From: Rhizophlyctis rosea
Lineage: Eukaryota > Chytridiomycota > Chytridiomycetes > Rhizophlyctidales > Rhizophlyctidaceae
Direction of reading: 5' to 3'
DNA length: 64,000 bases
NCBI GenBank assembly: GCA_027596075.1
Contig: JADGJC010000001.1
Coordinates: 130,796 to 194,795, forward strand
Below the pieces are notes generated by a model. It was not told the origin of the DNA. It saw only the letters and a list, made by a program, of their open reading frames with translations, and made no database searches. The translations under genes were made by a program, and so were the position numbers. This document shows positions 23,097 to 34,067 of the stretch, piece after piece (position 1 is the stretch's first letter; each line of letters starts with the position of its first letter).

Positions 23097-26000
23097 ATGT
23101 TCACACGCCTCAATAGGTGTGCAAGCAGTTTGTACAACCGAATAAGAGATCTTAATAGCATACCAACTCTACCACGACGTCAACTTCAGAGCTTTACAAT
23201 ATCAGAACGTGCCACAACAATGGCGGCGCAAACCGAAGGCGGGCTATTTGAGCTGGAACGCACACAGAGCTTTGACCTTCCCGCGTCCAAAACAACAATA
23301 AACATCTACCGTCATCGGGACTCACAGTTTCGCTTGGTGTTTGTTCCTCTTCGTGGGCCTTTGTGCTCCACCAGCATCGTGGTCCCAACTGTAGCAGAGG
23401 ACGATAAGGGACTTCCGCATACGCTGGAGGTGAGAGACACGGAAAATTCACGCTGATTGCAATTGAGCGTAACCTCATGTCTGTCCGTCTCTTTCGATTC
23501 TTGCAGCATCTAGTCTTTTGCGGATCCAAAAACATCCCCAACCGGGGTTATCTAGACTATTTGGCAACACGTTGCTTGTCAACAGGGACAAACGCATGGA
23601 CAGGTGTGTACTTCGTTACAGACCCGATCGTTACGCCTAAGCATCTCATTTGATGTCAATTCACTAGCGGAAGATCATACTGCGTATACCATCACGACGG
23701 CAGGGTCCGAAGGGATGTTGGAAATCATGCCAATCTTCTTAGATCACATTCTGAATCCGACATTCAGACCCCGGCAGTTCATGACCGAGGTGTACCATAT
23801 TGATGGCAGTGGTAAACGACAGGGAGTTGTCTACTGCGAGATGGCAAGTCGGGAAAATACAGAACCAGATCTGGTGAGATCTTCAACAGCAGTGACTGGA
23901 CGCGCGCTCGTGATGCTTACGCCTACATCTCACATCAGTTAGATAACGCACTCCGAAGCCTTCTCTATGGTCCCAAAACACCTTACTCTCACGAATGCGG
24001 TGGCCGGACAAAGGACATTGTAACATTGACCAACGACGAAATTATCACTTACCACCAGCAATTTTACAACCTCGATAATATGACCGTAGTTATATGTGGA
24101 CAATTGGATGAGAATGCTTTGTTTGAACGGCTACGACACGCCCCTGGTGTACTGGATGCACGCAAAGGTGGCAAACCGTCCCCCATCCCAGTTATCGGCA
24201 GTAGTGCCATTTCCAAGGACAAACCCATAGTAGAGAATTTCAGAACCCAAACCGTTCCTTTTCCCTCCTCTGACGAAGACCTCGGCTCCATAGCCTATTC
24301 TTGGCACGGTCCAGCATCATCCGACATCCCGACCATCGTAGCGCTTGACGTCCTCTTCCGTTATCTACACGAAACATCTGCAAGTCCATTGAGTCAAGCC
24401 TTTGTAGAACGGGATGATCCATACGCAAGTCATGTGGACGTGGAGTTGAAGAGGTACATGGAAAGCGCGATTCAGATTGTGTTTAGTGGGGTGCCATATC
24501 ATGCTCCGGGAGGAGGGGAGGAAGATGTTGAAATGAAGGATGCAGATAGCGAGGGTTCGCTGGACGTTGAGGAGCACGATGGGGAGAAAGGATGGGAAGA
24601 TGAGAGTCAGAGTGATGAAGAGATGGGATCGGAGGACGAGGAGGACGAATCGGGGTCGGAAGGTGGTGGTGGAGCAACTTCACGGACGGACTTATTTGAG
24701 CCTAACGTGTACCGCAACTTGGTGATGGACGTTCTGACAAGTTTTGCATCACAGCCGTCTCCGCCAGTGGATTTGATGCACGCCACTATCAGAAGACATC
24801 GTCGTAAGATTCTTGAAGGATTGGAGGAAGATCCGCATGAGACGATTGCTAGTTATTTGATTCCTGACATTGTTAGGCATGCGTTTGGCTCTCCTTCCGG
24901 CAGTGAGGGTGATCAATCGGGTGCAGCACCGCAAATTGGGACGAGGGCAGCGATATTGGCAGAGTTGAATGCATTGGAGGGGGAGGATGGTAGATTTTGG
25001 TGTGACCTTGCCCAGAAATGGATGGTAGATGCCCCGGTTGTTGAAGTTTTGATGGTGCCGAGTAAGAAGTTGGCGGAGGAGCAGAGTCGGAAGGAAGTTG
25101 AGGAGCTTGAAGCCCGGAGGAAGGAGTTGGGGGAAGACGGATTGCGTCGATTAGGGGAGGAGGTGAAGAAGGCCATCAAGGAGAATGAGATCAATTTACC
25201 TCCGGAATTGATCAAACGAATGCCGCCGGTACCAGATGTGACGAAGGCTGCCAGGCTTCTGGCCGAGGTGGAGGTCGTTGATTTGAGAAATCGGGCGGCG
25301 GCACGAAGTGTAAAGCCATTTGTAGCAGCTCAAGTTGTACGGACCGAAACCGCATTCACGCACCTCCGTATCGGATTACAAACGACCTCCATCCCGCTCG
25401 AACTCCGCCCTTACCTAGTCCTCTTCCAAGAGCTAATGTTCCAAACACCTCTCGTGGTCCCCACCCCAACCGGCACGACCGAAACAATCGACTACCGCGA
25501 CGTCGTCAAACGCACCGCGGACCTCTTCATCTCCTCCGAAGCCGCCGTCGGCTTCGGCAACGACCTCTGGTCCGCCTCCTGGCTCAGCGAAGTCTTCATG
25601 ATGAGTTTCAGTTCCGAGCAAGCGGATTTCGAACGCGGTGTTGAATTCCTTTTGCAAAACTTGTTATTGTCGAGTTTTACGAAGGAGAGGATATTGACTA
25701 CTGCGAAGAATTTGTTGTCGGAGGTGGTGGAGGTTAAGAGGGATGGGAGTGCGATGATGCATGCGGTTGCGACGAGGGTTGGGGGTGTTGGACGGGGTGG
25801 GGTGGGGAATGATGAGGCTGTTAGTGTGTTTAGGCAGGAGAGGGTTTTGAAGGGGATTGTGAGGGGGTGTGAGAACGGGAAGTGGGTGGGGGTGGTGAGG
25901 TGTTTGGAGGGGATCAGGGAGGGGTTGATTAGGGGTGTGGTTGGGGGTGTTGGGTTTATGCAGGTGGCAGGACCGGTGGGGTGGGAGGGTGGTGTGGATG

Positions 26001-27266
26001 TTTTCGAAAAGGTTTGGGGTGAGGTTTTGGGGGCCAGGGAGAAGGTTGCGGCGGTGGGTGCCAAGGGGAAGGAGAAGAGAGGCAGTAAACGGAAAGCTGG
26101 GCAGGCGGTTGAGAAGGGTGATGCGATGGCAGTGGAAGGGGTGGAGGAGACCACGTTGCCTTTCCCTTTCCCGCGAACACCGTACTCATCAAAATGGATC
26201 GACGAGAAACTCGGCAAAGCGGTTTTATTGCCCATACCTGGGTTGGCCACATCTTTCTTGACACAAACAGTGGAATGTGATGTCATGCGACCGCATCCGC
26301 ATCCGGATTATTTCCCAGGTATGAAGTGTTTTGTGCGATAGCCATAAGGTTTGAGCCAGCATTTGACAGTTGAGTGATCTTTGTCTAGTCGTACTCTTGG
26401 CCGAACTCCTCTCACGAACAGAAGGACCGCTCTACAGCGCCATCCGTGGACCAGGGTAAGAATGCCGATCCCTTCATTTAATGTATGATCCCATAACCTG
26501 AGCTCTCGCCCATTTCAACAGCTATGCCTACGACGCAACACTCCACCTGTCAGTCTGGACAGGTCAACTCAGCTTTGAAGTCGGCGACTCCTCTGAACCC
26601 TACAAAGCGTACGTTGCATTCCAAGACATTCTTGCCAATTTGGCGACAGAAGAAGGGTTTGCGAAAGTGTGTGGAGATTTCGAGATTGAGACGGCACGGA
26701 GTGGGGTGGCGTATCGGCATGCGTGTGGGCGGGCGACGGGTGTGGGGGTTGTTGGGACGGCTTTGAGAGGAGTGTTGAGGGTGAGTTAACACTTGTCGGG
26801 TCTAGCATCCGTGTCAGCAAGGACGAAATTTTAAACATGATTCTTTGTTTTTCCGTTTTCGTATTAGGGATACAAATCGCTGGAGGAGGAAGAGTCCCAT
26901 CAATCCGCTCTGTATAGTGTGAGTCGAGCGGATTTAATGAGAGTTTATGAGAAGTATTTCCGTCGGTTCTGCGATGGGAGGTGAGTGAATTTGCTACTCG
27001 AAATCTGCGTACGTATAAAGCGCACGCGAATCTCATTTTGACAATTTCATCATCACAGCGGGTTTGTTGTCATCACCACACCGCCTGGTGAAGCTGCCAA
27101 GACTATTTGCGAGGAGTTTGGGAAGGGGACGGGCCCGAGCTGTGTGAAGTTTAGGGAGGTCAAGGTTGATGATTTGTTTGTGGAAGAGGAGAAGGAGAAG
27201 GAGGGTGCGGCGAAAGGGAAGGGGAAGGGACAGGGGGGAGGGGCCAAAGGTGGAAGGAGGCGATGA
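23097..27266 (+). CDS. M16-family zinc metallopeptidase (insulysin-like, YOL098C type)
   Basis: Large zinc protease of the pitrilysin/insulysin clan, about 1,220 residues, eight exons (23097-23429, 23507-23603, 23668-23873, 23939-26318, 26389-26455, 26522-26780, 26868-26980, 27059-27266). The inverted zinc motif HTLEH follows intron 1 (which splits it), with GTNAWT-AEDHTAY and GVVYCEMASRENT further on. The C-terminal half has the typical ELLSRTEGPLYSAIRGPGYAYDA and a YFRRFCDGSGFVVI end. The upstream ATG (23097) adds an Arg-rich, acid-poor leader of about 40 residues like a mitochondrial presequence; ATG 23220 would give a cytosolic form. A roughly 60-residue, very acidic Asp/Glu/Ser/Gly insertion lies at 24505-24690. 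The C-terminus is Gly/Lys-rich. The 65-nt intron 3 (23874-23938) looks at first like a frameshift, but joins exactly in phase. Confidence 0.92.
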
Positions 27267-27566
27267 TGCGGTAATATGAGGACAGTAGGGCATTGCCTAG
27301 TCTTGCAAACATGATCTTGCTCAATGGACATCTTAGCGCAGTGGAGGTAGTGATTGACTGAAGACCCTTTGTGCAAATGACGTGGAACACGATATTGGAC
27401 ATTTCGGTGATTGAACATGTTCGGTTGTTTCAAAAAGCTAGTTCGATAAGTGAGGTTCCTCGGGACTTGAATTCTTCTAACGTTGCATGTGAAATGGAAT
27501 CATTGACGCTGACATGTCCTTGCATGACCTCATTGGTTACCTTATCCGCACCATCACTATTGTGCA
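27267..27566. other. Convergent intergenic region
   Basis: 300 bp between the 3' ends of the M16 peptidase gene and the nine-exon orphan gene. No gene is supported. Confidence 0.4.
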
Positions 27567-29290
27567 TCAAGTAAACTCCAGCACATCATCCGCACCATAT
27601 CCGTCCTCGAAAAGATTCTTCCTGAGATCATCCACCGTCAAGTGCGTCCGAGTCCGGTTCCCTTGATGTTGGCGGAACCCTGTTGCATCTTCCGCTTCTT
27701 GGCGGTAGAAATCGAGCAGCGCCTCTCGGACGGATGATTCTAAATGTTGGTACTCTGCATATTGCAAAAAGAGAAGAAGAGTGGTGTCAGGGGTTTTGTC
27801 TGAGAGTGACACAATGATTGGAATGGATCAATCCTTTTAAATGTTTACCTGGCCGAACAATCAAGTCCCTACATTTTTTCGCCTCTATGCTGAATTCTGG
27901 TCCGCGGAGTTCGTACCAGTTGGATGTTGGGGGACGGACTTGTTCCTGGGGATTCGCGGGAAATCAGATTGTCAGCGTCTACCTGAGGAACTTCATTTGA
28001 GCAACCGAACTGATTGGTTGTTCTTACCCAGAGTGACCGCCACCTTTCGATCAGTAACCGCTTCTCTTTTGCTTTCAGGAGGCGTATTTGGTCCGGGATG
28101 GGCATGTAGGGGTTTATGCCTTCCAGGTCGAAGTTTCGTTCCAGAAGGGGGCTTTGATATGGTTGGATTAATAGAGCCTTTACATCATACAATTTCCAAA
28201 CGGAGGTGATAGGCAAGGGAAACATACACCTTACCCTAAATCGCTCGGCCGCTTGGTGGGATCCTTCTGCTCGTCATTCGGCCTCCGATGCAGATTACGT
28301 CTCGCTCGAGCCGCGATGGCTTCACGTATCGGTGTTGATGGTGGGGAGTGGTGGAAGATTTGTGATCTACCATCAGGGACATGTGAATTGTGCAAAAGAC
28401 ACACATTAAATGCTGCAAACAGTGTACCGGAATAAAGCATCGATCGACTCGGCAACCAAGTTGTGAACAGGTTTGGCAGTTGCATCTGGATGTGCGGCTT
28501 GGTTTGCGGACATCTGTTGTTGCGAAACCACCGGATGAAATGAGCGAAAGAACCATAGCATCTCAACCCCATAGAGACAATGAGAATATTGATACAGGTA
28601 CCTGCCAAAGGGCTTTCTCGAGCTCTTTAACGGATTTGTAAATAGCAGTTCCCGTACTTCCGCTATCTACAATGCTAGGAACACTTCGTTCACTCTCTTT
28701 GGAACCTTTGTCTTTCTCACTATTGCTGATTGATTGACTGGCTGGTTGTTTGTTGGTGTTATGAGAAACGGATCAGCTTTTCAGTCTGGCAGAACTTGCG
28801 GAGATGAGGGACCACAATGTATGTCATATATGTACCTTCAGATTGTCGTCTTGCCACACATCGATCGGGCGGTGGTCGATATGTTGTCTCAATGGTAGTG
28901 CGGGGATGCGTTTTACCGTGTGTTTCTAGTCTGCTGCCCGTAAGTGAACTGGTGCAGATCCTCCACGGCGGAGAAACTCACGGCACGGGCAATCCTTCGA
29001 TGATCATATCGTCATAGTGAAAATGGGTAGACCGAGGAGCGCGCTGTTGTTGGACGAGAAGGGCTTCAACTGGAACTACAACGACTGGTGCCGCCTTCTC
29101 CTCATCTGCACAGGCCTCGGAATAACGTGCTATGGAAGACGTGGCTGGGTGAGAATGCTCAATCTGGGGGTCATTGAAGGTCAGAATCTACAGCGGGTTG
29201 GTATTTTTGACTCATAGCAGTCCGTACCCATGGTTTATCTCGCAAGTTATCGACATATCGGTCGTGGTAAGAGTTGTAAAGTGCCCACAT
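27567..29290 (-). CDS. Orphan nine-exon protein, charged and partly helical
   Basis: I do not recognise this family. Exons were chained by exact splice phase from ATG 29290 (MWALYNSYHDRYV). A 40-nt intron leads to ILTFNDPQIEHSH...; further exons encode LETHGKTHPRTTIETTYRPPP, SQSISNSEKDKG...KSVKELEKALWQ, MSANQAAHPDATAK...IDALFR, SQIFHHSPPSTPIREAIAARARRNLHRRPN, PLLERNFDLEG...LIERWRSLW, EQVRPPTSNWYELRGPE and the last exon ending GADDVLEFT at 27567. About 380 residues result. It has no signal peptide or TM segment; the middle is Ser/Pro-rich and the C-terminal third is helical. The consistent phases and protein-like exons support a real gene, while its role is unknown. Confidence 0.65.
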
Positions 29291-30052
29291 GTCTGCAATC
29301 CGTGATGCAACTCAAGCCCAGATATAAAATGAGACGAGATCGAGCTGTCCTGGATGTGGGGATTGGTACCGATCACAGGGTGTCCGAGAGCACAAAAAAT
29401 TTTGTTTACTAGCCGTCAATGTGGCGATGTAAGCTCGACGGGTTTTTACAGTTTTCAAATCATAATCTGCCCTATGCCGCCTTCATAAATCACTGTATTA
29501 GCGCTAATACAGTGGGGAATATCATTATATACCGTTCCTTTGGATCAAATATGGGACCCCTCTACTCCCTCTTTCGCACAGCTCAATCAGAACAGGAACG
29601 GCGAAAAGTGATATTGCACAAATTGCAAAGGATCGGGCTTCATGCATTTGCAGGCGCTACTTGCCGGATTTGGACGTCTAACCACTACGTGATCATCCCA
29701 GTCGCATAACCATTCTGCCATTGCAGCCGATATGCAATAGGCACTTGTGACGATCAACGGGCGATAGCTGCGAGCCTTTGATGCGCCATCTCTTTTCATT
29801 AATCGTGATCTAGATCAAGCCACATTGTGTGGAAGTGATGAGGGAAACAACAATTTCGAAACCCGGTGGCATTCCACAATTGCAACCTTCCCATGGAAAA
29901 ACTTCGTCGAAGGGCGAAAACCTTGCGCATATATCTTCGTTCAGAATATTCCACTTCTTTGGACGGAATGTAGAAGCAAAAACCTCTCATCCTGCTTCGC
30001 GTTTCGACTCATTAGTCAAAGTCTTCAACGTGCCCACCATCGTCAATCAACT
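29291..30052. other. Divergent intergenic region with a perfect palindrome
   Basis: About 760 bp between the orphan nine-exon gene and the DUF1775 gene. It carries the 24-bp perfect palindrome at 29491-29514. An ORF of 96 codons from 29419 shows no recognisable features. Confidence 0.5.
29491..29514. repeat. 24-bp perfect palindrome in a divergent promoter
   Basis: The half-site CACTGTATTAGC is followed at once by its exact reverse complement with no spacer. Such symmetry fits a homodimeric transcription-factor site or a cruciform-prone element. It lies about 200 bp upstream of the orphan gene's ATG and 540 bp upstream of the DUF1775 gene. Confidence 0.85.
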
Positions 30053-30708
30053 ATGAAGTTCCTCTCTGCCACCCCTGCCATCACGTCCGCCTTTGTAATG
30101 TCTGTCGCCGGTCATGCTACCCTATATCCCAACGTCGCCCTACCTGGAAGCACCTACCACGGTGCTGCCGTTCTCGGCCATGGCTGCAACTCCCAAGTCA
30201 TCTCCATCACACTCAACATCAATGACGGCGTCACATCCGTAAAACCTGAAGACAACTCCAAGTGGACCATTACCACGACAACCAGAGCCCTCAACCCTCC
30301 TTCCATCCGTGAAGACGGCACCCCCCTCAACACAACCATCAACGAAGTCTTCTGGAACGGGTCTTTCTTCGATGCGGATAACCGTGTTGAGCACTTCCGC
30401 TTCTCGGCCAAGCTCCCCGGCGGAATGTCAGATGGCTCTGCTCTTCACTCTCCCATGTATCAAGTCTGTGCCAACGGGGAATTCTACAACTGGTCTTCTA
30501 TCCCACCCAACAACGAGGGTGAACCCGCTACTAAATTGTCCATCAGGCAAACGGAACACTTGGCATGCAGCCATCCTCTCCCAATGCGACTGGATCTTCC
30601 CAAGCTGGCAAGTCTTCAAAGCCTTCATGGGCTACGGATGTAATGTTGGCGGAAACAGTGACGCTGGGGCTTCTGGCTATGGTTCTTGGATCTGTGTTCT
30701 TTCTGTAA
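30053..30708 (+). CDS. Secreted DUF1775 (YcnI-like) protein, probably GPI-anchored, with a frame break
   Basis: ATG 30053 opens with a signal peptide (FLSATPAITSAFVMSVAG). HATLYPNVALPGSTYHG follows, so cleavage would expose an N-terminal His as in copper-binding YcnI. Further DUF1775 features are LGHGCNSQ, the strand VISITLNINDGV, KWTIT, EVFWNGSFF, FRFSAKLPG and a YQVCANGEFYNW...PATKLSI end. In that frame translation continues for about 30 atypical residues to a stop at 30643. Another frame, from about 30543, encodes ANGTLGMQPSSPNATGSS and a hydrophobic tail (VTLGLLAMVLGSVFFL) ending at TAA 30708, a typical Ser-rich stem plus GPI signal. An indel of one or two bases, or an alternative 83-nt intron starting after YQ, would connect them. 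Confidence 0.78.
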
Positions 30709-31339
30709 AGTGTAGTCTGTATGTAGTATGGGTCGTGGAGATTTACATAATGGTTTCAAGAGGTGAAGCAGTAGCGATAGCTCGTTCTATGACTATTTGT
30801 TGGACCTCACTTTTTTTTGATAGCATATAGTGCATAGTATCGCAGGATGTGAAATATATATATATGTAGTAGTCATTACAGCATTTGAACGTGGATATGA
30901 GTTGAGGAAAAGCCATGCCAAAAGTCTGTCAATCTCCAGGCATACGAAATCATCTTGATATATGTATATCTTTTGTAACAATGAGGAGTAAGGATTTTGA
31001 TGCACCTCGTTTATATGTGTACAATGTATCCGCTGTTTTAAGTTGTTCTCGAATTGCTCAAGTGTTCTCATGCACTAATAACATCTGAATCAGGCATATC
31101 ATGTGGTGTATCAGGCGTGTTGTCATCAGCCACGATCCATACGCATGTTTCACTTCGCTCACCAGTTTCTCATTCGCATCTGAGACATCCAAAAACAACA
31201 AATGCCGCGCTAAAGCAGCGTCAAAACCCAAATGGAGCTTTCCATTCTGTTGTTTTCTCACCTCATTCCCGAAATTCGATATTCGTTCAAGCAAGCATTC
31301 ATTTGTACACCAACCCCTCACCCAACAAACAGCGTCAGT
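30709..31339. other. Intergenic region, AT-rich in part
   Basis: About 630 bp between two plus-strand genes, with a short (AT)n run near 30858. The BTB gene's frame is open upstream to 31232 but that stretch lacks domain similarity. Confidence 0.5.
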
Positions 31340-32226
31340 ATGTCGAACACCAGCATCACTATCAATGTCCCTAGTCTAGGCATGTCCTTTTCCGTCCCTC
31401 CAGCTGCCCTATCCAAATCCGCATACTTTAGCTCCCGACAGTCTTTTAACTCCGCGTCCTCTCACTTGGCCGTTACGACCTTGACTGTAGACCCACCCGT
31501 GCCACGCCGCTTCACAGACTGCCTCCTCTATGTCACGCACGGCTACCCGCCTTTCGATGTTTCCACTTCGTCTTTGACCTTGAACATGTGGCTAGGCGTC
31601 TATAGAAATGCAGACTATTTGGGAATTGATGATTTGATTGAAATGTGCTGCCAGAAGTGAGTATTTGAAATTGATACGATCATGCCATGGAATGTGTAAA
31701 TGATTTCGGCTTGTCCATTAGCTTCCACAAAGTCTGTTCATCCTTCGATGTTGTCAAGACATTGTCCGATTTGAACCATACCAACATTCACCTGCAACAC
31801 ATGGTCAAAATGCTCCAACCGATCAAGAATCTTCAGACTCGGCTGGAGTTCCTCCTTTTCTGGGCTTGCGATCACACGGGTGATATCCGCAATGAAGTGC
31901 GCCCGGCACTGTGTGAGGATAGTAATGAGGGGGATGAAGCTACAATGCCATTCTCAACAACAGTGGATGAGGTGGGACGGCTCAATGACTTGAGGAAAGA
32001 GTACAGCAACTTCGACAACGTGTGCCCTCCTGACGTGTACTTTGCCCTGTCTGAGCAGCTTGTCAATGCCTGTAAGAAGGAGAGATGGGTACTCGAAGCC
32101 GTTGATCGCGCGCAGGGTCACGAAACCGTCGCTGCAGACAGAGGTAGATCCCTCAAGTCTGTACGCTTTTCACCTTTCTCGCGGCATAACACCTGGACCT
32201 CTACGCAAACCACGCCCACAATATAA
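31340..32226 (+). CDS. BTB/POZ-like domain protein
   Basis: Two exons (31340-31656 and 31722-32226) give 273 residues to TAA 32224-32226. The N-terminal 110 residues follow a BTB/POZ pattern: SFSVPPAALSKSAYFSSRQSF for the start of the fold, then FTDCLLYVTHGYPPF and LGVYRNADYLGIDDLIEMC. A helical region after intron 1 (FDVVKTLSDLNH..., NLQTRLEFLLFWACDH) fits the BACK-like extension seen in fungal BTB proteins. Such proteins act as dimerising adaptors, for example for cullin-3 ligases, but the partner is unknown. An in-frame heptad-repeat tail continues beyond the stop (32227-32349). ATG 31340 is preferred over 31232 because the BTB pattern begins there. Confidence 0.72.
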
Positions 32227-32349
32227 TACAATACCCCATGCTCATCCTACTCTCCCCGCTCGCCGAGTTATAGCCCCAACTCACCAAGCTATGGTTCCAA
32301 CCCCTGTACTTACTCTCCCGCCTCGCCTGCCTACTCCCCAAACTTTTAG
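32227..32349 (+). other. In-frame post-stop array of RNA-polymerase-II-CTD-like heptads
   Basis: Directly after the BTB gene's TAA and in the same frame, 40 codons read as tyrosine-started heptads: YNTPCSS, YSPRSPS, YSPNSPS, YGSNPCT, YSPASPA, YSPNF, then TAG. The repeats use different codons, so the periodicity is at protein level. No AG acceptor exists between the TAA and the first heptads that could make the stop intronic. It is either a readthrough extension or a C-terminal domain cut off by a nonsense change. Confidence 0.6.
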
Positions 32350-32759
32350 ACCTGAGCATTACCAAACCCGGTCGCTGTTTTGCATCAGTAGCAACCCTTC
32401 TTCCCCCCGACGGTTATCTATGCGTCAGCTCCCCAAACCATCCGCAATAGTTTGCATTATAGCCCTTGCTCTCTAATAGCTGTATTTCTATGCTTTTTAT
32501 TTGTATATATAGCATGGTTAACGCAAAAGGTTATTCGCCTTCAATTTGCGGTCGATATGAAGGCGCCTTTGAGCCTATGTCTACCTGTATTTTGCGATCT
32601 GCAATGCGAGTGCATGTAGACAGGCAACAGAATGATTGGCAGGAAGTGTCTTTCGCAAATGATGATTTGAATTTGTTCGATTTTATTTAGTACAGTACAT
32701 ATAACCAACTGAAAGATCTTGATGTAAACCATGTGGTTCGAGATATACGTTTGAACTCC
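32350..32759. other. Convergent intergenic region
   Basis: About 410 bp between the 3' ends of the BTB-like gene and the reductase gene. No gene is supported. Confidence 0.5.
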
Positions 32760-34067
32760 CTAATCAACTTTCAGAACAACACGCTGTGCACTCAGACCCT
32801 TTCGCAGCTCATCTAATCCAATCTCCAACCGTTCGCGCATATCCGCGCCCTTCGCTTCCCAGACCTTCTGCGGAACGACGACACCTTCTGCAAGGAGCCT
32901 TGGTACTGTCACTGGTTGAAGGGTTTCCTTTAGATGCGCGTCCTGTTCATTGAGAAGATGTGTCAGACATTTTGCAGCAGGAATTATTATTCTCGATAAA
33001 GCGGGGATGTGTCCTCCCTCACCTTATGATACAGGAAAGTCCTCACACCAATGGTCTCAACACCTTCCTTGAAGTTCACTCTATCAACAGACCATGCCAA
33101 CTCCCTCCCACCGGGCCCATCCCCTTTCCGCAGCACTGGCAGCATATATGCAACCTTCCCACCCGTCGCAACAACCTCAGCAATAGGCTTCAAGCTCCTC
33201 TCCTCATCTCCCACACAATCAAGAGCATACAAAATATCCCTACCGCCAGCTGCATTGCGAATTTCCGCCAGTGTTCTCTCCTTCCCATATGCAATGATGT
33301 GTGTAGCACCAAGGGAACGAAGCAGAGCGTGGTTGGGAGGTGATGCGGTTGTGATGATGGTTTTGTAGCCAGAGTAGGCGAGGATTTGGATGGTGAATTG
33401 GCCGACGGAGGTTGCGCCGCCCCAGACCAAAATTGGGATGTTCGCGTCGATTGGAGTGGAGGTCGGGTAGATCGATGGGTGGATTGGGAGCTGAACGCCG
33501 CCGGATGTGAGTTGGTTGATTGCTGTTACGAGGTTGTCGGGAACTGTAGATGTTGCTGCGTCGTCCGTCAAATTGATTGGGACCTTTACGATGGAAGGAG
33601 GCCATTAAACTCAGCTGGCGTTTTGATATGATTGTTTAAGAGTCTGTTTGCGTCTTTACCTTCCCAATGTTGTATTTCGAAGCTACAATATACTGTTGCA
33701 GGGCGTTATACTTATTTTCTCCGCGCTGGAAGCCCAGCACCTATTATGAGGAGCATCATGAATATGTACTTCATACCCAATCCACAACTTAGTCGCACAT
33801 AGTACTTCATCTTACCTTATCCCCCTTTTCATACCCATCCACACCCTCTCCAACCCTTTCAACGACAGCCACAAAGTTCTCTCCCAAAACCACCGGCGGC
33901 TTGAAGTCGCCCAGTCCATGATCTGCAATCCACACGTCGGCGGGAGTAAGTGCTACCCATGTGACGCGCAGGAGCAATTCGTCGCGTCCTGGAGCAGGTG
34001 TTGGAACTTGACTGGTGCTAGGCTTCTCGCCTTGGGAAGGGATGATGACTGCTGTGTGTGTTGCCAT
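32760..34067 (-). CDS. Medium-chain dehydrogenase/reductase (zinc-free, toxD/trans-enoyl-reductase type)
   Basis: NAD(P)H-dependent oxidoreductase of the MDR superfamily. Four exons from ATG 34067: MATHTAVIIPSQGEK...GYEKGDK, VLGFQRGENKYNALQQYIVASKYNIGK, VPINLTDDAATSTVPDNL...FLYHK, and a last exon DAHLKETLQPV...VVLKVD ending at TAG 32760. Seen: an N-terminal GroES-like fold with ALTPADVWIADHG and VLGENFVAVVERVG, and a Rossmann fold with PILVWGGATSVGQFTIQIL. YALDCVG and IGVRTFLYHK occupy the substrate side. Catalytic and structural zinc cysteines are absent, as in the fungal toxD/LovC enoyl-reductase group. No polyketide synthase or other cluster gene lies nearby, so a stand-alone reductase is likely. 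Confidence 0.9.

Noticed and set aside
23874..23942. Apparent frameshift in the M16 peptidase after RENTEPDL
   Set aside because: A 65-nt GTGAGA...CATCAG intron (23874-23938) joins DL to LDNALRSLL in phase and restores the expected family spacing.
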